The notes beneath the pieces were generated by a model, which saw only the letters and a program-made list of their open reading frames with translations, had not been told where the DNA came from and searched no databases. 64,000 nt of DNA, taken from positions 203,138 through 267,137 of the forward strand of contig NZ_UETB01000004.1 of assembly GCF_900116375.1 (NCBI RefSeq), given 5' to 3'. Source of the DNA: Georgenia satyanarayanai (GTDB lineage: Bacteria; Actinomycetota; Actinomycetes; Actinomycetales; Actinomycetaceae). Position numbers and translations under genes: made by a program. Positions within the stretch are counted from its first letter, which is position 1; each line of letters starts with the position of its first letter. Shown piece by piece: positions 27,022-37,262 of the stretch.

Positions 27022-27966
27022 ATGGACAGCAGAGGGTCGGTCGTCATCGAGGCGACGGACGTGCGCATGCGGTACGGGACCACGGACGTCCTCGACGGCG
27101 TGACCTTCCGCGTCGACCGGGGCGAGGTCGTCGTGCTGCTCGGGCCCAACGGCGCGGGCAAGACGACGACGATCGAGATCCTCGAGGGCTTCCGGCTCCC
27201 CTCCGGGGGCCGCGTCCGCGTGCTCGGTCAGGACCCCGCCCGCGGCGAGGAGTCCTGGCGCGCCGACGTCGGGGTGGTGCTCCAGTCCTGGCGCGACCAC
27301 GGCCGGTGGACCGTGCGGGAGCTCGTCGAGCAGTTCGGCTCCTACTACCGGCCCTACTCCGCCCCGGAGCGTCCGCGGCCCTACCCGACTGGGGAGCTCC
27401 TCGAGCGCGTCGGGCTCGCCGAGCGGGCCGACCAGCAGGTCAAGAAGCTCTCCGGGGGTCAGCGGCGCCGGCTCGACGTCGCGATCGGGATCGTCGGTCG
27501 CCCCCGGCTCCTCTTCCTCGACGAGCCGACGGCCGGCTTCGACCCCGTGGCCCGCCGCGACTTCCACGACCTCATCCACCGGCTCAGCGACCTGGAGGAC
27601 ACGACGATCCTCCTCACCACCCACGACCTCGGCGAGGCCGAGAAGCTCGCCGACCGCATCCTCATCCTCGACGGCGGACGGATCGTCGCCGACGGCAGCG
27701 CCGAGCAGCTCGCCCGGCAGGTCGCCGGACGCACCGAGGTGCGCTGGTCCGCGGACGGGGAGCGGCACGTCCACGCGACGTCCGACGGCACGGCCTTCGT
27801 CCGCGACCTCCTCGCCCGGCTCGGGGAGGAGGTCAGCGACCTCGAGGTCCGCCGCACCACCCTGGAGGACACCTACCTGGCGATGGTCGCGCGCAGTGAC
27901 GCGCCCCTGCGCCACGGGGCCGCCCTCCCCAGCCTGAGCCCCGTCTCCCAGGAGGAGGCCCGATGA
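27022..27966 (+). CDS. ABC exporter ATP-binding subunit (drug/antibiotic type)
   Basis: The product has 314 residues from ATG 27022, with GGAGGGTGGGAC upstream. Walker A GPNGAGKTT, Q-loop VVLQSWRDHGRWT, signature KKLSGGQRRRLDVAIG and Walker B LLFLDEPTAGFD are present, then a C-terminal extension as in DrrA/CcmA-type exporters. It forms an operon with the permease (4-bp overlap) and an XRE regulator. Substrate unknown. Confidence 0.92.
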   Translation: MDSRGSVVIEATDVRMRYGTTDVLDGVTFRVDRGEVVVLLGPNGAGKTTTIEILEGFRLPSGGRVRVLGQDPARGEESWRADVGVVLQSWRDHGRWTVRELVEQFGSYYRPYSAPERPRPYPTGELLERVGLAERADQQVKKLSGGQRRRLDVAIGIVGRPRLLFLDEPTAGFDPVARRDFHDLIHRLSDLEDTTILLTTHDLGEAEKLADRILILDGGRIVADGSAEQLARQVAGRTEVRWSADGERHVHATSDGTAFVRDLLARLGEEVSDLEVRRTTLEDTYLAMVARSDAPLRHGAALPSLSPVSQEEAR

Positions 27967-28817
27967 ACCCCACGACCAGCGCGGTCCACGCCGGTGCGCG
28001 CCGCGGGTGGATCGAGTTCCGCAACTCCCTGCGCGCCCCCGAGGACCTCACCTACTACCTCCTCGGCACGACCGTCTTCCTCGTCGTGCTGTGGCTCAAC
28101 CGCACCAACGAGGTCGAGGGCACCGGCATCACGGTGGCGCTCCTCCTGCTGCCCGGCGTCCTCGCCTTCACGACGATGTTCTCCGCCTCCTACGGCCTCG
28201 CGACCGCCGTGGCCGCCGAGCGCGAGGACGGCACGCTGCTCCGCGCCAAGTCCGTCCCCCACGGCATGCGCGGCTACGTCACGGGGCAGACCGTCCGCGC
28301 CAGCCTCGAGGTCGCCTTCAACGTCGTCGTCCTCACCGTCCCGGCGACCCTCGTGGTCCCGCGCCTGTGGTCCGCCACCGGTCCCACCGACGTCCTCCTG
28401 CTCGCCGCCGCGCTCGCGCTCGGGCTGGCCGCCTGCCTGCCCATCGGCTTCGCCGTCGGCTCGGTGTTCCGCAGCCCGCGGGCGGTCGGCGGCTGGGGGA
28501 TGCTCGTCATGGCCGGCCTCGTCTTCGTCTCCGGCGTGTTCGTCCCCGCCTCCCAGCTCCCCGGCTGGGCGCAGCTGCTCGGCCAGCTCACCCCGATGTA
28601 CTGGATGGGGCACCTCATGCGCCAGGCGGTCCTGCCCGAGAGCGTCGTCGTCATCGAGATCGGCGAGACGTGGCGCACGGCGGAGGCCTTCGGTGTCCTC
28701 GGCCTGTGGGCGCTCGTCGGTGTCGTGCTCGCCCCCGTGCTCCTGCGCCGGATGGCGCGGCGCGAGTCGGGCTCCGTCGTCGCCGCCGGCCGGGAGAAGC
28801 AGCTGCAGCGTGTCTGA
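27963..28817 (+). CDS. ABC-2 type exporter permease
   Basis: The 284-residue product has six membrane helices (about 35-55, 63-82, 113-137, 146-170, 178-200, 240-262) in the ABC-2 pattern, with AAEREDGTLLRAKSVPHGMRGYVTGQ in the cytoplasmic loop. It overlaps the ATPase gene by 4 bp (ATGA) and the regulator gene by 8 bp. It pairs with the ATPase as a homodimeric exporter. Confidence 0.88.
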   Translation: MNPTTSAVHAGARRGWIEFRNSLRAPEDLTYYLLGTTVFLVVLWLNRTNEVEGTGITVALLLLPGVLAFTTMFSASYGLATAVAAEREDGTLLRAKSVPHGMRGYVTGQTVRASLEVAFNVVVLTVPATLVVPRLWSATGPTDVLLLAAALALGLAACLPIGFAVGSVFRSPRAVGGWGMLVMAGLVFVSGVFVPASQLPGWAQLLGQLTPMYWMGHLMRQAVLPESVVVIEIGETWRTAEAFGVLGLWALVGVVLAPVLLRRMARRESGSVVAAGREKQLQRV

Positions 28818-29052
28818 ACCGAAGAGCCCGGAGACCGTCCACAACCGCATCGCCACCCTCCGCGTCGACCGCGGCGTCACCCGCCGCGAGCTCGCGGACG
28901 CCCTCGGCGTCCACTACCAGACGGTGGGCTACCTCGAGCGGGGGGAGTACGCCCCCAGCCTGCACCTCGCCCTGCGGATCGCCGCCTACTTCGACGTCCC
29001 GCTCGAGTTCGTCTTCTCCCTCGAGCCCTTCCCGCGGATCGGGCCGGCCTGA
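28810..29052 (+). CDS. Small XRE-family regulator of the ABC exporter
   Basis: The product has 80 residues from GTG 28810. It is a single Cro/CI domain (VHNRIATLRVDRGVTRRELADALGVHYQTVGYLERGEYAPSLHLALRIAAYFDVPLEFVFS) of the type that follows membrane transport genes. It is translationally coupled to the permease. It may bind the dyad at 26973-26988 and give feedback control (inference). Confidence 0.88.
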   Translation: MSEPKSPETVHNRIATLRVDRGVTRRELADALGVHYQTVGYLERGEYAPSLHLALRIAAYFDVPLEFVFSLEPFPRIGPA

Positions 29053-29054
29053 GC

Positions 29055-29552
29055 TCAGTGGCGACGGTAGGTGAGGATGCGGAAGCGCATCCCGTTCTCG
29101 CCCACGTGCCAGCCGCCGTCGTCGGGGTCCTGCTCGACGACCTGCCACTCCGGGCCGATCGGCGGCGCGTAGGTGTCGCCCTCGACGGCGTGGTCGATCT
29201 CGGTGACGACGAGGAGGTCGGCGTGGTCGATGGCGGCCTCGTAGACCTGGGCGCCGCCGCAGATCCACGCGTCCTCGCCGGCGACGAGCTCGAGAGCGGC
29301 GGCGAGGTTGTCGACGACCTCGGCGCCCGGCGCCTCGAAGTCGGGGTTGCGGGTGAGGACGACGTTGCGGCGCCCGGGCAGCGGCCGGATCTTCTCCGGC
29401 AGCGACTCCCACTGCCGGCGGCCCATGACGACGGCGTCGCCCGCGGTCGTGCTGCGGAAGTGGCGCAGGTCCTCGGGCAGGTGCCAGGGAAGGTCGTTGT
29501 CGCGGCCGATGACGCGCTCGTGGGCCTGGGCCCAGATCATCCCGAGGGTCAT
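29055..29552 (-). CDS. folA: Dihydrofolate reductase
   Basis: The product has 165 residues from ATG 29552. [29 protein letters not shown] holds the catalytic Asp/substrate helix, and [17 protein letters not shown] and [13 protein letters not shown] are the NADPH-site motifs. It reduces dihydrofolate produced by the adjacent thymidylate synthase; the two genes overlap by 4 bp, so production is matched. It is convergent with the XRE gene with only two bases between stops. Confidence 0.96.
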   Translation of the reverse strand: MTLGMIWAQAHERVIGRDNDLPWHLPEDLRHFRSTTAGDAVVMGRRQWESLPEKIRPLPGRRNVVLTRNPDFEAPGAEVVDNLAAALELVAGEDAWICGGAQVYEAAIDHADLLVVTEIDHAVEGDTYAPPIGPEWQVVEQDPDDGGWHVGENGMRFRILTYRRH

Positions 29553-30358
29553 ACCGCCACCGGTGCCTTGATCGCGGGGTGGTGCTGGTAGTCGTGGACG
29601 ACGACGTCCTCGTAGGTGTAGTCGAAGAGCGAGGGCGCCCGCCGCAGCTCGAGGCGGGGCAGGGGGTAGGGCGTGCGGGAGAGCTGCTCGCGGACCTGCT
29701 CGACGTGGTTGTCGTAGACGTGGCAGTCCCCGCCCGTCCACACGAAGTCCCCGACCTCCAGACCCACCTGCTGGGCCACCATGTGGGTGAGCAGGGCGTA
29801 GGAGGCGATGTTGAAGGGCACACCGAGGAAGAGGTCCGCCGAGCGCTGGTAGAGCTGGAGGGACAGGCGTCCCTCGGCGACGTAGAACTGGAAGAAGGCG
29901 TGGCACGGGGCCAGGGCCATCGCGTCGAGGTCCGCGACGTTCCACGCGGAGACGATCATCCGGCGCGAGTCGGGGTTGTTGCGCAGCGTGTCGAGGACAC
30001 CGGCGAGCTGGTCGACGTGCCCGCCGCCCGGCGTGGGCCACGAGCGCCACTGGTAGCCGTAGACGGGACCGAGGTCGCCGTCCTCGGCGGCCCACTCGTC
30101 CCAGATGTGCACACCCTTCTCCTGGAGCGGGCGCGCGTTGTGCTCACCGCGCAGGAACCACAGCAGCTCCTCGACCACCCCGCGCAGGAAGACCCGCTTG
30201 GTCGTCACGAGCGGGAAGCCCGCACGCAGGTCGAAGCGCATCTGGTGGCCGAACACGCTGCGCGTGCCGGTCCCGGTGCGGTCGGACTTCGGCGTGCCGT
30301 GCTCGAGCACGTGGCGCAGGAGGTCCTCGTAAGGGGTCGGGACGAGCGGAGTGGTCAC
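29549..30358 (-). CDS. thyA: Thymidylate synthase
   Basis: The 269-residue product is full length for ThyA. The catalytic Cys lies in [14 protein letters not shown]. The folate/dUMP residues are in [22 protein letters not shown] and [13 protein letters not shown]. It methylates dUMP to dTMP using methylene-tetrahydrofolate and releases dihydrofolate for FolA. TACCAT stands six bases before the GTG start with no Shine-Dalgarno, so the thyA-folA mRNA is probably leaderless. Confidence 0.97.
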   Translation of the reverse strand: MTTPLVPTPYEDLLRHVLEHGTPKSDRTGTGTRSVFGHQMRFDLRAGFPLVTTKRVFLRGVVEELLWFLRGEHNARPLQEKGVHIWDEWAAEDGDLGPVYGYQWRSWPTPGGGHVDQLAGVLDTLRNNPDSRRMIVSAWNVADLDAMALAPCHAFFQFYVAEGRLSLQLYQRSADLFLGVPFNIASYALLTHMVAQQVGLEVGDFVWTGGDCHVYDNHVEQVREQLSRTPYPLPRLELRRAPSLFDYTYEDVVVHDYQHHPAIKAPVAV

Positions 30359-30364
30359 GGCGCC

Positions 30365-30370
30365 ATGGTA
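30365..30370 (-). promoter_or_regulatory. Leaderless -10 hexamer of thyA-folA
   Basis: TACCAT on the minus strand ends six bases before GTG 30358. Confidence 0.55.
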
Positions 30371-30375
30371 AGCCG

Positions 30376-30411
30376 AGGGCCGCCGCCCGGGTGGTCCGGT
30401 GCGGCGGCCCT
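30376..30411 (-). terminator. Terminator hairpin after the Hsp20 gene
   Basis: AGGGCCGCCGC and GCGGCGGCCCT form an 11-bp perfect stem with a 14-base loop, 23 bp downstream of the Hsp20 stop. Confidence 0.65.
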
Positions 30412-30433
30412 GTGGCGGGTCCGGCTCGAGCCG

Positions 30434-30874
30434 TCAGGCGTTGGCCGGCTCCTTCTCGCTCTGCTCGATCGTGCGCGGCGTGTGCGCCACCTGGATCTTG
30501 CGGGGCTTGGCCTCCTCGGCCACCGGGATCGTCAGCGTGAGCACGCCGTCGGCGTAGTCGGCGTCGATGCGGTCGACCGCGAGGCCGGTGCCCAGCGCCA
30601 GCTGGCGGGCGAAGGTCCCGGTGGGCCGCTCGTGGGACAGCCACTGGACGTCCTCGCCGTCCATGCTCGTCCGCTCGGCGCGGACGGTGAGGGTGCGGTC
30701 CTCGACGTCGATGTCGATCGTCGTCGGGTCGACGCCCGGCAGGTCGATCTGGGCGACGAAGGTCTCGCCCCGGCGATAGAGGTCCAGGGGCATGGCGGTG
30801 GCGGCGGGTGCCTGCCGGAGCACCGTGTTGAACATGCGGTCCATCTCGCGGAACGGGTCGGTGAAGTGAGCCAT
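30434..30874 (-). CDS. Small heat-shock protein (Hsp20/alpha-crystallin)
   Basis: The product has 146 residues from ATG 30874, with GGAGGGACTGAG upstream. It has a short N-terminal arm, then the alpha-crystallin domain from PLDLYRRGETFVAQIDLPGVDPTTIDIDV to the conserved end A-x-x-x-[GD]-V-L-T-L (DYADGVLTLTIPVAEEAKPRKI). It is an ATP-independent holdase that keeps unfolding proteins soluble. Upstream sequences contain both a CIRCE and a HAIR-like element, so it is probably repressed by HrcA and HspR. Confidence 0.93.
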   Translation of the reverse strand: MAHFTDPFREMDRMFNTVLRQAPAATAMPLDLYRRGETFVAQIDLPGVDPTTIDIDVEDRTLTVRAERTSMDGEDVQWLSHERPTGTFARQLALGTGLAVDRIDADYADGVLTLTIPVAEEAKPRKIQVAHTPRTIEQSEKEPANA

Positions 30875-30931
30875 CTCAGTCCCTCCTTCTCGGTCAGGCG
30901 CCCGATCCGACCGGGCACCGCTGGCTCAATT

Positions 30932-30958
30932 CTGGCACTCGACGGGTGAGAGTGCCAG
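30932..30958. promoter_or_regulatory. CIRCE element (HrcA operator)
   Basis: CTGGCACTC-N9-GAGTGCCAG is a perfect inverted repeat with the exact 9-9-9 geometry of CIRCE, 58 bp upstream of the Hsp20 start. Confidence 0.88.
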
Positions 30959-30982
30959 CGTCGTTCACCGACGGCGAAAGAG

Positions 30983-31001
30983 TTGAGTGGGATCGGCTCA
31001 A
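30983..31001. promoter_or_regulatory. HAIR-like element (HspR operator)
   Basis: TTGAGT-N7-GCTCAA matches the HAIR consensus CTTGAGT-N7-ACTCAAG in spacing and in all but one base of each core arm. It lies about 109 bp upstream of the Hsp20 start. A second TTGAGC half-site (minus strand) lies at 30924-30929. Confidence 0.65.
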
Positions 31002-31002
31002 T

Positions 31003-31710
31003 CTATGTGCTGACCTGCGTGGACGTGGGGACAGCGGGGACCGGCCCGAAGGCGTCACGGGCCCCGGTGACGACCTGGCCGGAGAGTCGGCGGCCGAGGA
31101 ACCAGCCCACGACGGCACCGATACCGAAGGGCGCGAGCCGCCCGAGCATCAGCGCCCCGCCCTTGGTCGCCACCACGCGGACGAGGCGGCGGGAGAGCCC
31201 CTTGTTGACGGCGCGGACCGTGCCGAGGGGCAGCCGGGTGAGCAGTCCGCGGCCCCAGTAGAGGCTGCTGACCCCGAGCTCGCCGTGCAGGGCGCGGGCG
31301 CCGTCCTCACCGAGGAGCGCGGCGAGCAGCAGGGTGCGCCGGCGTGCGACGTCCTCGACCTCCACGCCGTGCACGTGCGCGACCGCGCCGACGAAGGTGG
31401 TGCTCGCGCGCAGGTAGCTGCCGAGGTTGGCGGCGGTGAGCAGTGCGGCCACCCCCGTGCCGACGCCCGGCACGGCCGCCGTGAGCCCGACGGCGGCGCT
31501 GAGCACGCTGACCCGGCGCCGGTAGCGCCGCTCGAGGAGGGCGACGACGTCGGCCGGCGAGGCTCCGGGGTTGGCGGCGGCGACCTTCTCGGCGAGCGCG
31601 CGGGACCGGCCGGCGCCGTTGGCGAGTGCCTTCTCGATGCGCCGCTCGAGAGCGTTGGCGGCCGGCTCCACCTCGCCGTCGCGCTCCGTGGCGGGGCGGC
31701 GGCGGCTCAC
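31003..31710 (-). CDS. Uncharacterised protein with Gly/Ala-rich membrane-like segments
   Basis: The product has 235 residues from GTG 31710 (GTGA overlap with the OsmC gene stop). The N-terminal third is helical and charged (ALERRIEKALANGAGRSRALAEKVAAANPGASPADVVALLERRYRRR). Three Gly/Ala-rich hydrophobic stretches follow (VLSAAVGLTAAVPGVGTGVAALLTAANLG; LGRLAPFGIGAVVGWFLGRRL). This resembles EcsC-like or DUF proteins of membrane surfaces, but I cannot name a family. It is co-transcribed with osmC. Confidence 0.65.
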   Translation of the reverse strand: MSRRRPATERDGEVEPAANALERRIEKALANGAGRSRALAEKVAAANPGASPADVVALLERRYRRRVSVLSAAVGLTAAVPGVGTGVAALLTAANLGSYLRASTTFVGAVAHVHGVEVEDVARRRTLLLAALLGEDGARALHGELGVSSLYWGRGLLTRLPLGTVRAVNKGLSRRLVRVVATKGGALMLGRLAPFGIGAVVGWFLGRRLSGQVVTGARDAFGPVPAVPTSTQVST

Positions 31711-32192
31711 GACTGGCCCCGCAGCGGCTCGTGGGTGACGGCGACGTCGTAGGTGGCGCCGGCCTTGATGGTGCGACCCACCGTGCACTGGCGACCGGAG
31801 GTGCGGTCGACCCGTTCGGCGAGCTTGTCCCGCTTCTCGTCGTCGAGCTCGGCGAGGTCGAGGAGGAGCTCGACGTCGAGGTGCCCGTAGCGGTTCTCGT
31901 CCTCGACGCCGACGGAGGAGACGCCGACGACGGCCGGGAAGTCGTCGCCGAGCCTGCTGCGCAGCACGTGGTCGGTGGACAGCGCGGTGCACGCGGCGAG
32001 GGCGATCTTGAGCAGCTCACCGGGGGAGAACACGCCCTCGGCGTCGCCGCTGCCGATGCGCACCTGCGCGCCGCGGCCGTTGTAGGCGATGTACTCGGGT
32101 CCGCCCTGGCGCTCGGCCCACAGGGCGCGTGCGGGGGAGACGTGCTCCTCGGGGGTAGGGGTCGGCTCGTCCGGCGTCGTCGTGTCGCTCAT
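31707..32192 (-). CDS. OsmC/Ohr-family thiol peroxidase-like protein
   Basis: The product has 161 residues. The two redox cysteines are seen in FSPGELLKIALAACTALSTDHVL and RTSGRQCTVGRTIKAG, spaced as in OsmC. An N-terminal PDEPTPTPEE tail is extra. The family reduces organic hydroperoxides with dithiol cofactors in the cytosol. The gene precedes, and overlaps by 4 bp, the uncharacterised protein. Confidence 0.85.
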   Translation of the reverse strand: MSDTTTPDEPTPTPEEHVSPARALWAERQGGPEYIAYNGRGAQVRIGSGDAEGVFSPGELLKIALAACTALSTDHVLRSRLGDDFPAVVGVSSVGVEDENRYGHLDVELLLDLAELDDEKRDKLAERVDRTSGRQCTVGRTIKAGATYDVAVTHEPLRGQS

Positions 32193-32281
32193 GCCCCGAT
32201 CGTGGCACGCCCCGCCCCCAGCGGCACCGCGGTTCCCCCTCCTCCCAGCGGGGCGGGGAACGGGAGAGGGACGACCCTCCC

Positions 32282-32504
32282 GCGCCGAGAGCTGAGTTGT
32301 TCCTCAGGCGGCCGAGAAGGAGAAGACCCTCCCCGCGCCGAGAGCTGAGTTGTTCCCCAGGTCTCCGGGAAGGGGAGACCCTCACTGCGCCGAGAGCTGA
32401 GTTGTTCCTCAGGTGTCCGGGAAGGGGGAGAGACCCTCCCCGCGCCGAGAGCTGAGTTGTTCCCGGATGACCCGTGCGGCTCCGGAAGAACTCAGCCCTC
32501 GGCG
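32282..32504. repeat. Tandem repeat array (about 53-bp unit, 4 direct cores plus 1 inverted)
   Basis: The 22-bp core (19-base part CCGAGAGCTGAGTTGTTCC) recurs at 32282-32303, 32335-32356, 32387-32408 and 32442-32463 at steps of 53, 52 and 55 bp. The intervening sequence is also conserved (CAGG, GTCCGGGAAGGGGAG, GACCCTC). A diverged inverted core lies at 32484-32504 (GGAAGAACTCAGCCCTCGGCG without its last base). The array fills most of the 334-bp gap between the transglutaminase stop and the osmC start. The same core forms the palindrome at 40910-40953. No gene is seen here. Confidence 0.85.
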
Positions 32505-32526
32505 GGAGGGTGCCGGGGGTGGTGGG

Positions 32527-35016
32527 TCAGGGGGCGGCGGGGTGCGGGCGTCGGCCCGGGAGGAGGGAGCCGAGCTGGGTGCGTCCGCTGGTGGGGAGCA
32601 GCGTCGCGAGCAGACGACGCCGGCGGGTCACCCGCCCGCGCTGCCACTCGACGACCCGTCGTACGTCCTCGCGCATCGTTCCGAGCTCGGGGGTCCGGGC
32701 CGCGTACCGGGCGGACTCGAGCCGGTCGGTGGCGCGGTCCAGGGCGTCGCGGGCTGCGGCGTCGGGCTGGATCTGCCGCGCGTAGTGGTCGCGCAGGACG
32801 CGGGGCGTCGCCGCGGGCGGCGGGGCCACCCCGAGATCGGCGAGGCCGTCGACCAGTGCGGTCCACTCGGCCTCGATCCACGCGGCGGGGCTCCGCCCGC
32901 GGCGTGACCTCCACCGGTGCCAGCGGCCGGCGAGCGGCACGACCGACGCGAGGGCGACCACGGCCGCGAGGCTCAGCGCCGTCCAGCCGATCGTCTCGGC
33001 GTGGCGCTCGAACCAGCTCTCCTCACCGCCAGCGCCCATGCCGCCCGTGGTGTCCGGCACCGCCGGCGCGGCGGTCGGCTCCTCGGTCGAGGGCACCTCC
33101 TGCGGGGTGGGGACCTCCTGCTGCTGCCCCTCGGTGGCGTAGGTGGGCGCCGTCCCGCTGCGCTGGCCCGGGGTCGGCTCGAAGCGGGTCCAGCCGAGTC
33201 CGGTGATGAAGAGCTCGGGCCACGCGTGGGCGTCGGACGCCACGACCGTCCGGGTGCCGTCCAGGCCCCGGGAGCCGGGCAGGAACCCGACCGCGAGGCG
33301 AGCGGGGATGCCCTGCGCCCGCGCCATCATCACCATCGCGGTGGCGAACTGGGTGCAGTAGCCCTGCTTCGTCGCGAGGAAGTGGGAGATCGGGTCGAGC
33401 GGCTCGCCGTCCGGACCCTCGACGGGGTCGGCCAGTGTGAGGGAGTAGCTGAACTCCGGGCTGCGCAGGTAGCGCTGGATCTCCAGGGCGACGTCGATCT
33501 GGTTGGTCCGGTCACCGGCGAGCTCGGCGGCCAGGTCCCCGACCACACCCGCGGAGGCCGGGTCGACGGCGAGCGTGTTCGGCCCGCCGTACCCGAACGT
33601 CCGTTGCAGGGTCCCGTCCGGGTGCTCGACCACCGTCGTGCCATCGCTGAGATAGGTCTCGTACCGGCCGTCGGGGTACATCATCGCGACGGTCATGCCG
33701 TCGGGCGTGGTCGTGAAGACCGCGCCGTCCTCGGTGGTCTCGTTGACGAGAGTGTCCGGGGGGTACCGGTCGGCCAGCGGTTCCGGCGGTGCGCCGACCT
33801 CCTCCGGCAGGGTCTCGAGTGCCCCCATCTCGTGGTACCGGACCTCGTAGGTCCCGGGGGCGGAGTCGACGTGCATCGCCTCGCTGAGCGGGTCCCACGT
33901 CCAGCCGACCTCACCGAGGTCGACCTCGGACGCCGGGTACGGCATCGCCAGCTGCGGGGCGCGCATACCGTTCTGGGTGACGGTCATCGTCCGCGGCGTC
34001 GACTCGATCCCTGACTCCGGGTAGATCAGCGTGCTCATCGGGCTGAGGAACGGTTCCCGGAACGGCCCGGAGGTCGCGTCCCCGACCGGCAGCCACTGGC
34101 CGTCGGCGTAGGTCAGGCTGCTCATGACCCGCAGCGGTGGCGGGGAGCTGTCGTCGGTGCGGTAGCGGATCACCGGCGCGTTGGAACGGTCGGCGAGGTC
34201 CTGGCTGAGGTCGAGGGTGTCGGTGAAGCTCACCGTGCCCGGCGCGCCCTCGCCCGACCGCCCGTCGACGAGGACGGTCGGCGGCAGGTGCGGCAGCATG
34301 CCGGGGAGCACGACGGCGAGGACGAGCGCCGACAGTCCCATGACCCGCGCCGTCACGCCCAGCCGGTGGTGGTTGCCCCGGGCCGCGGCCGCCCGGTCGA
34401 CGCTCACCGCTGCCTGGGGCCCGTCCTGCTCCTCCTCCAGCCGTGAGCGCCCCTGCTGGGCGAGCAGCACGAGCCAGGCCGCCGCCCCGATGAGGAAGTA
34501 GCGCGGGTCGAGCGCCTGGCCCGAGCCGGAGGCTGCCCCCGCGGAGACGAGAAGGAGCGGGATGCCGGCGAGCGCGCCCGCCCGGAGGGTGACCCCGAGC
34601 GCCTCGACGACGAGGGCGAGCGCGGCGATCGAGCCGAGCACCACGAAGGTGAGCCCGGGCGTCGCAGGCGCCGGGACGGCGTAGGTCTGGATGGTGCCGA
34701 TGCCCTGACGGACGAGCGCGCTCATCGCGACGAGCGCGGACTCGTCCGCCGGCCGGTGCTGCTGCGCCCAGCCCGCCAGTCCGCTGAGGAGGGCGAGCAC
34801 CTGGGCGAGCAGGACGAGCCAGGCCGGCACGCGCGCCATGCGCACGAGCGAGCCGGCGGCGACGACGAGCAGCAGCACCCCGAACAGCGGCCCGATCCAC
34901 GGTCGGGTCGAGACGAGCTCGCCGAGCGGCCAGGAGACGGCGACGAGCGCCGTCACCGCGAGGAGGGACTCCACCCACCGGCCGCGGAGCAGGGCGGTGA
35001 CCCAGGGGTCGTTCAT
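32527..35016 (-). CDS. DUF3488/transglutaminase-core membrane protein (TgpA-like)
   Basis: The product has 829 residues from ATG 35016 (ATGA overlap with the DUF58 gene). The N-terminal 200 residues hold about six membrane helices (DUF3488). A large extracellular part follows with the transglutaminase core: KQGYCTQFATAMVMMARAQGIPARLAVGF with the catalytic Cys, and ASDAHAWPELFITGLGWTRFEPTPG with the His. After a Pro/Glu/Thr linker come a last membrane helix and a DUF4129-like cytoplasmic tail (RDHYARQIQPDAAARDALDRA). It probably cross-links or hydrolyses peptides at the cell surface. Confidence 0.9.
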   Translation of the reverse strand: MNDPWVTALLRGRWVESLLAVTALVAVSWPLGELVSTRPWIGPLFGVLLLVVAAGSLVRMARVPAWLVLLAQVLALLSGLAGWAQQHRPADESALVAMSALVRQGIGTIQTYAVPAPATPGLTFVVLGSIAALALVVEALGVTLRAGALAGIPLLLVSAGAASGSGQALDPRYFLIGAAAWLVLLAQQGRSRLEEEQDGPQAAVSVDRAAAARGNHHRLGVTARVMGLSALVLAVVLPGMLPHLPPTVLVDGRSGEGAPGTVSFTDTLDLSQDLADRSNAPVIRYRTDDSSPPPLRVMSSLTYADGQWLPVGDATSGPFREPFLSPMSTLIYPESGIESTPRTMTVTQNGMRAPQLAMPYPASEVDLGEVGWTWDPLSEAMHVDSAPGTYEVRYHEMGALETLPEEVGAPPEPLADRYPPDTLVNETTEDGAVFTTTPDGMTVAMMYPDGRYETYLSDGTTVVEHPDGTLQRTFGYGGPNTLAVDPASAGVVGDLAAELAGDRTNQIDVALEIQRYLRSPEFSYSLTLADPVEGPDGEPLDPISHFLATKQGYCTQFATAMVMMARAQGIPARLAVGFLPGSRGLDGTRTVVASDAHAWPELFITGLGWTRFEPTPGQRSGTAPTYATEGQQQEVPTPQEVPSTEEPTAAPAVPDTTGGMGAGGEESWFERHAETIGWTALSLAAVVALASVVPLAGRWHRWRSRRGRSPAAWIEAEWTALVDGLADLGVAPPPAATPRVLRDHYARQIQPDAAARDALDRATDRLESARYAARTPELGTMREDVRRVVEWQRGRVTRRRRLLATLLPTSGRTQLGSLLPGRRPHPAAP

Positions 35017-36259
35017 CGCAGGCCCGCCAGGTCTGCCCGCCGACCGGGGGAGGGCGGGACGGCGGCGGCCCACACGTCGGCGACGGTGTCGCCGTCGCGG
35101 ACGGTGCGGGTGCGCCAGCCTGCGGCGGTGAAGATCGGCACGAGCTCGCCGTCGTCCGGCACGGCCCAGCCGCGCACCTCGGGGTCGTCGGAGAAGGACG
35201 TGGTGTCGAGGACGAGCGCGACGCCGAGGCTGCCGGGGGAGCGGACGGCCGGCACGGCGAGGACGGCCTCGGGGTCGTGGTCGGCGACCACCGCGACGAC
35301 GACGGCGCCGTCCGCCGTGAGCGCGTGCGCGTCGCTGACGTAGGGGGTGAGGGCGTCGGCGGTCGGCTCGACGAGCGCGAGGGACCGCAGCGCGGCGAGG
35401 AGGTCGGTGCGGCCCGGCTCCCCGGCGCCCACGACGTGCACGGCGTAGCCGTCCTCGCCCAGGTGGACGGCGAGGGAGGCGACGGCGCGCACCGCCCACT
35501 CGAAGGCCTCGGCGGCGTCACCGTAGGCACGGGCCCGGGCGTCGAGGAGCAGGACCGCGCGGCGACGGGCGGGACGGTCCTCCTGGCGCACCATGAGCTC
35601 GCCGCGGTGGGCGGTCGTGGGCCAGTGGACGCGGCGCAGGTCGTCGCCGTCGCGGTAGGCGCGGATGCTCACGTCGTCCTCCCCGTGCAGCGCCACCATG
35701 TGGGGCACCTGCCCCTCACGGCCCAGACCGCCGCCGTGGACCCGGCCCGGCCCGAGCGGCTCGATGCGGGGCAGGACGAGCAGGTGGCTCTCGCCGGGGA
35801 GCTGGACACTCGCCGTCGTCATCCCGAAGGGGTCGCGTCGCTCCAGGCGCAGCGGCCCGAGCGGGTGCGCGCCGCGGGAGGTGGAGGCGACGCGGTAGCG
35901 CACGGTGTGGCGCTCACCGGGGTCCATGCGCGGCAGGAGGAAACGGGGGCCGGCGCCGAGCAGCGGGTCGAGCTGCTCCTCAGCCACCTGGAGCGGGCTG
36001 AGGCGGGTGCCGCGGCCGCGCAGGACGAGCTCGACGTCCGCCGGCTGGTCGGGTGCCACGAGGGTGGGCGAGACGAGCCGCTGGAGTGTCACGGGCGGAG
36101 GCGGCCGCCAGCCGACGACGACGGCGAGCACCGGCAGGCCGGTGACGAGGACACCGGCCCGGGTGATGTCCGGGTAGCCGAGCAGTGTCCCGAGCGCGAC
36201 GACGACGACCCCCAGCGCGAGGAAGACCTGCCCCCGGCCGGTGAGACGCGGGCGTCGGA

Positions 36260-36263
<4 letters not shown>
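35013..36263 (-). CDS. DUF58 protein (copy 2)
   Basis: The 416-residue product has two N-terminal membrane helices (about 12-50), a beta-rich middle, the core motif GDDLRRVHWPTTAHRGELMVRQED and a VWA-like end (RAVLLLDARARAYG). It overlaps both neighbours by 4 bp (MoxR upstream, transglutaminase downstream). It is the paralogue of the DUF58 gene at 20195-21502. Confidence 0.88.
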
Positions 36264-37216
<953 letters not shown>

Positions 37217-37262
37217 TCGATCCTCCCCCATGGACCGCGGCCCGGGGAGGGGATCGGGTGGC

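Noticed and set aside
32282..32504. CRISPR array
   Set aside because: There are only four direct copies, the sequences between them are similar to each other, the step is irregular, and no cas gene is in the window.
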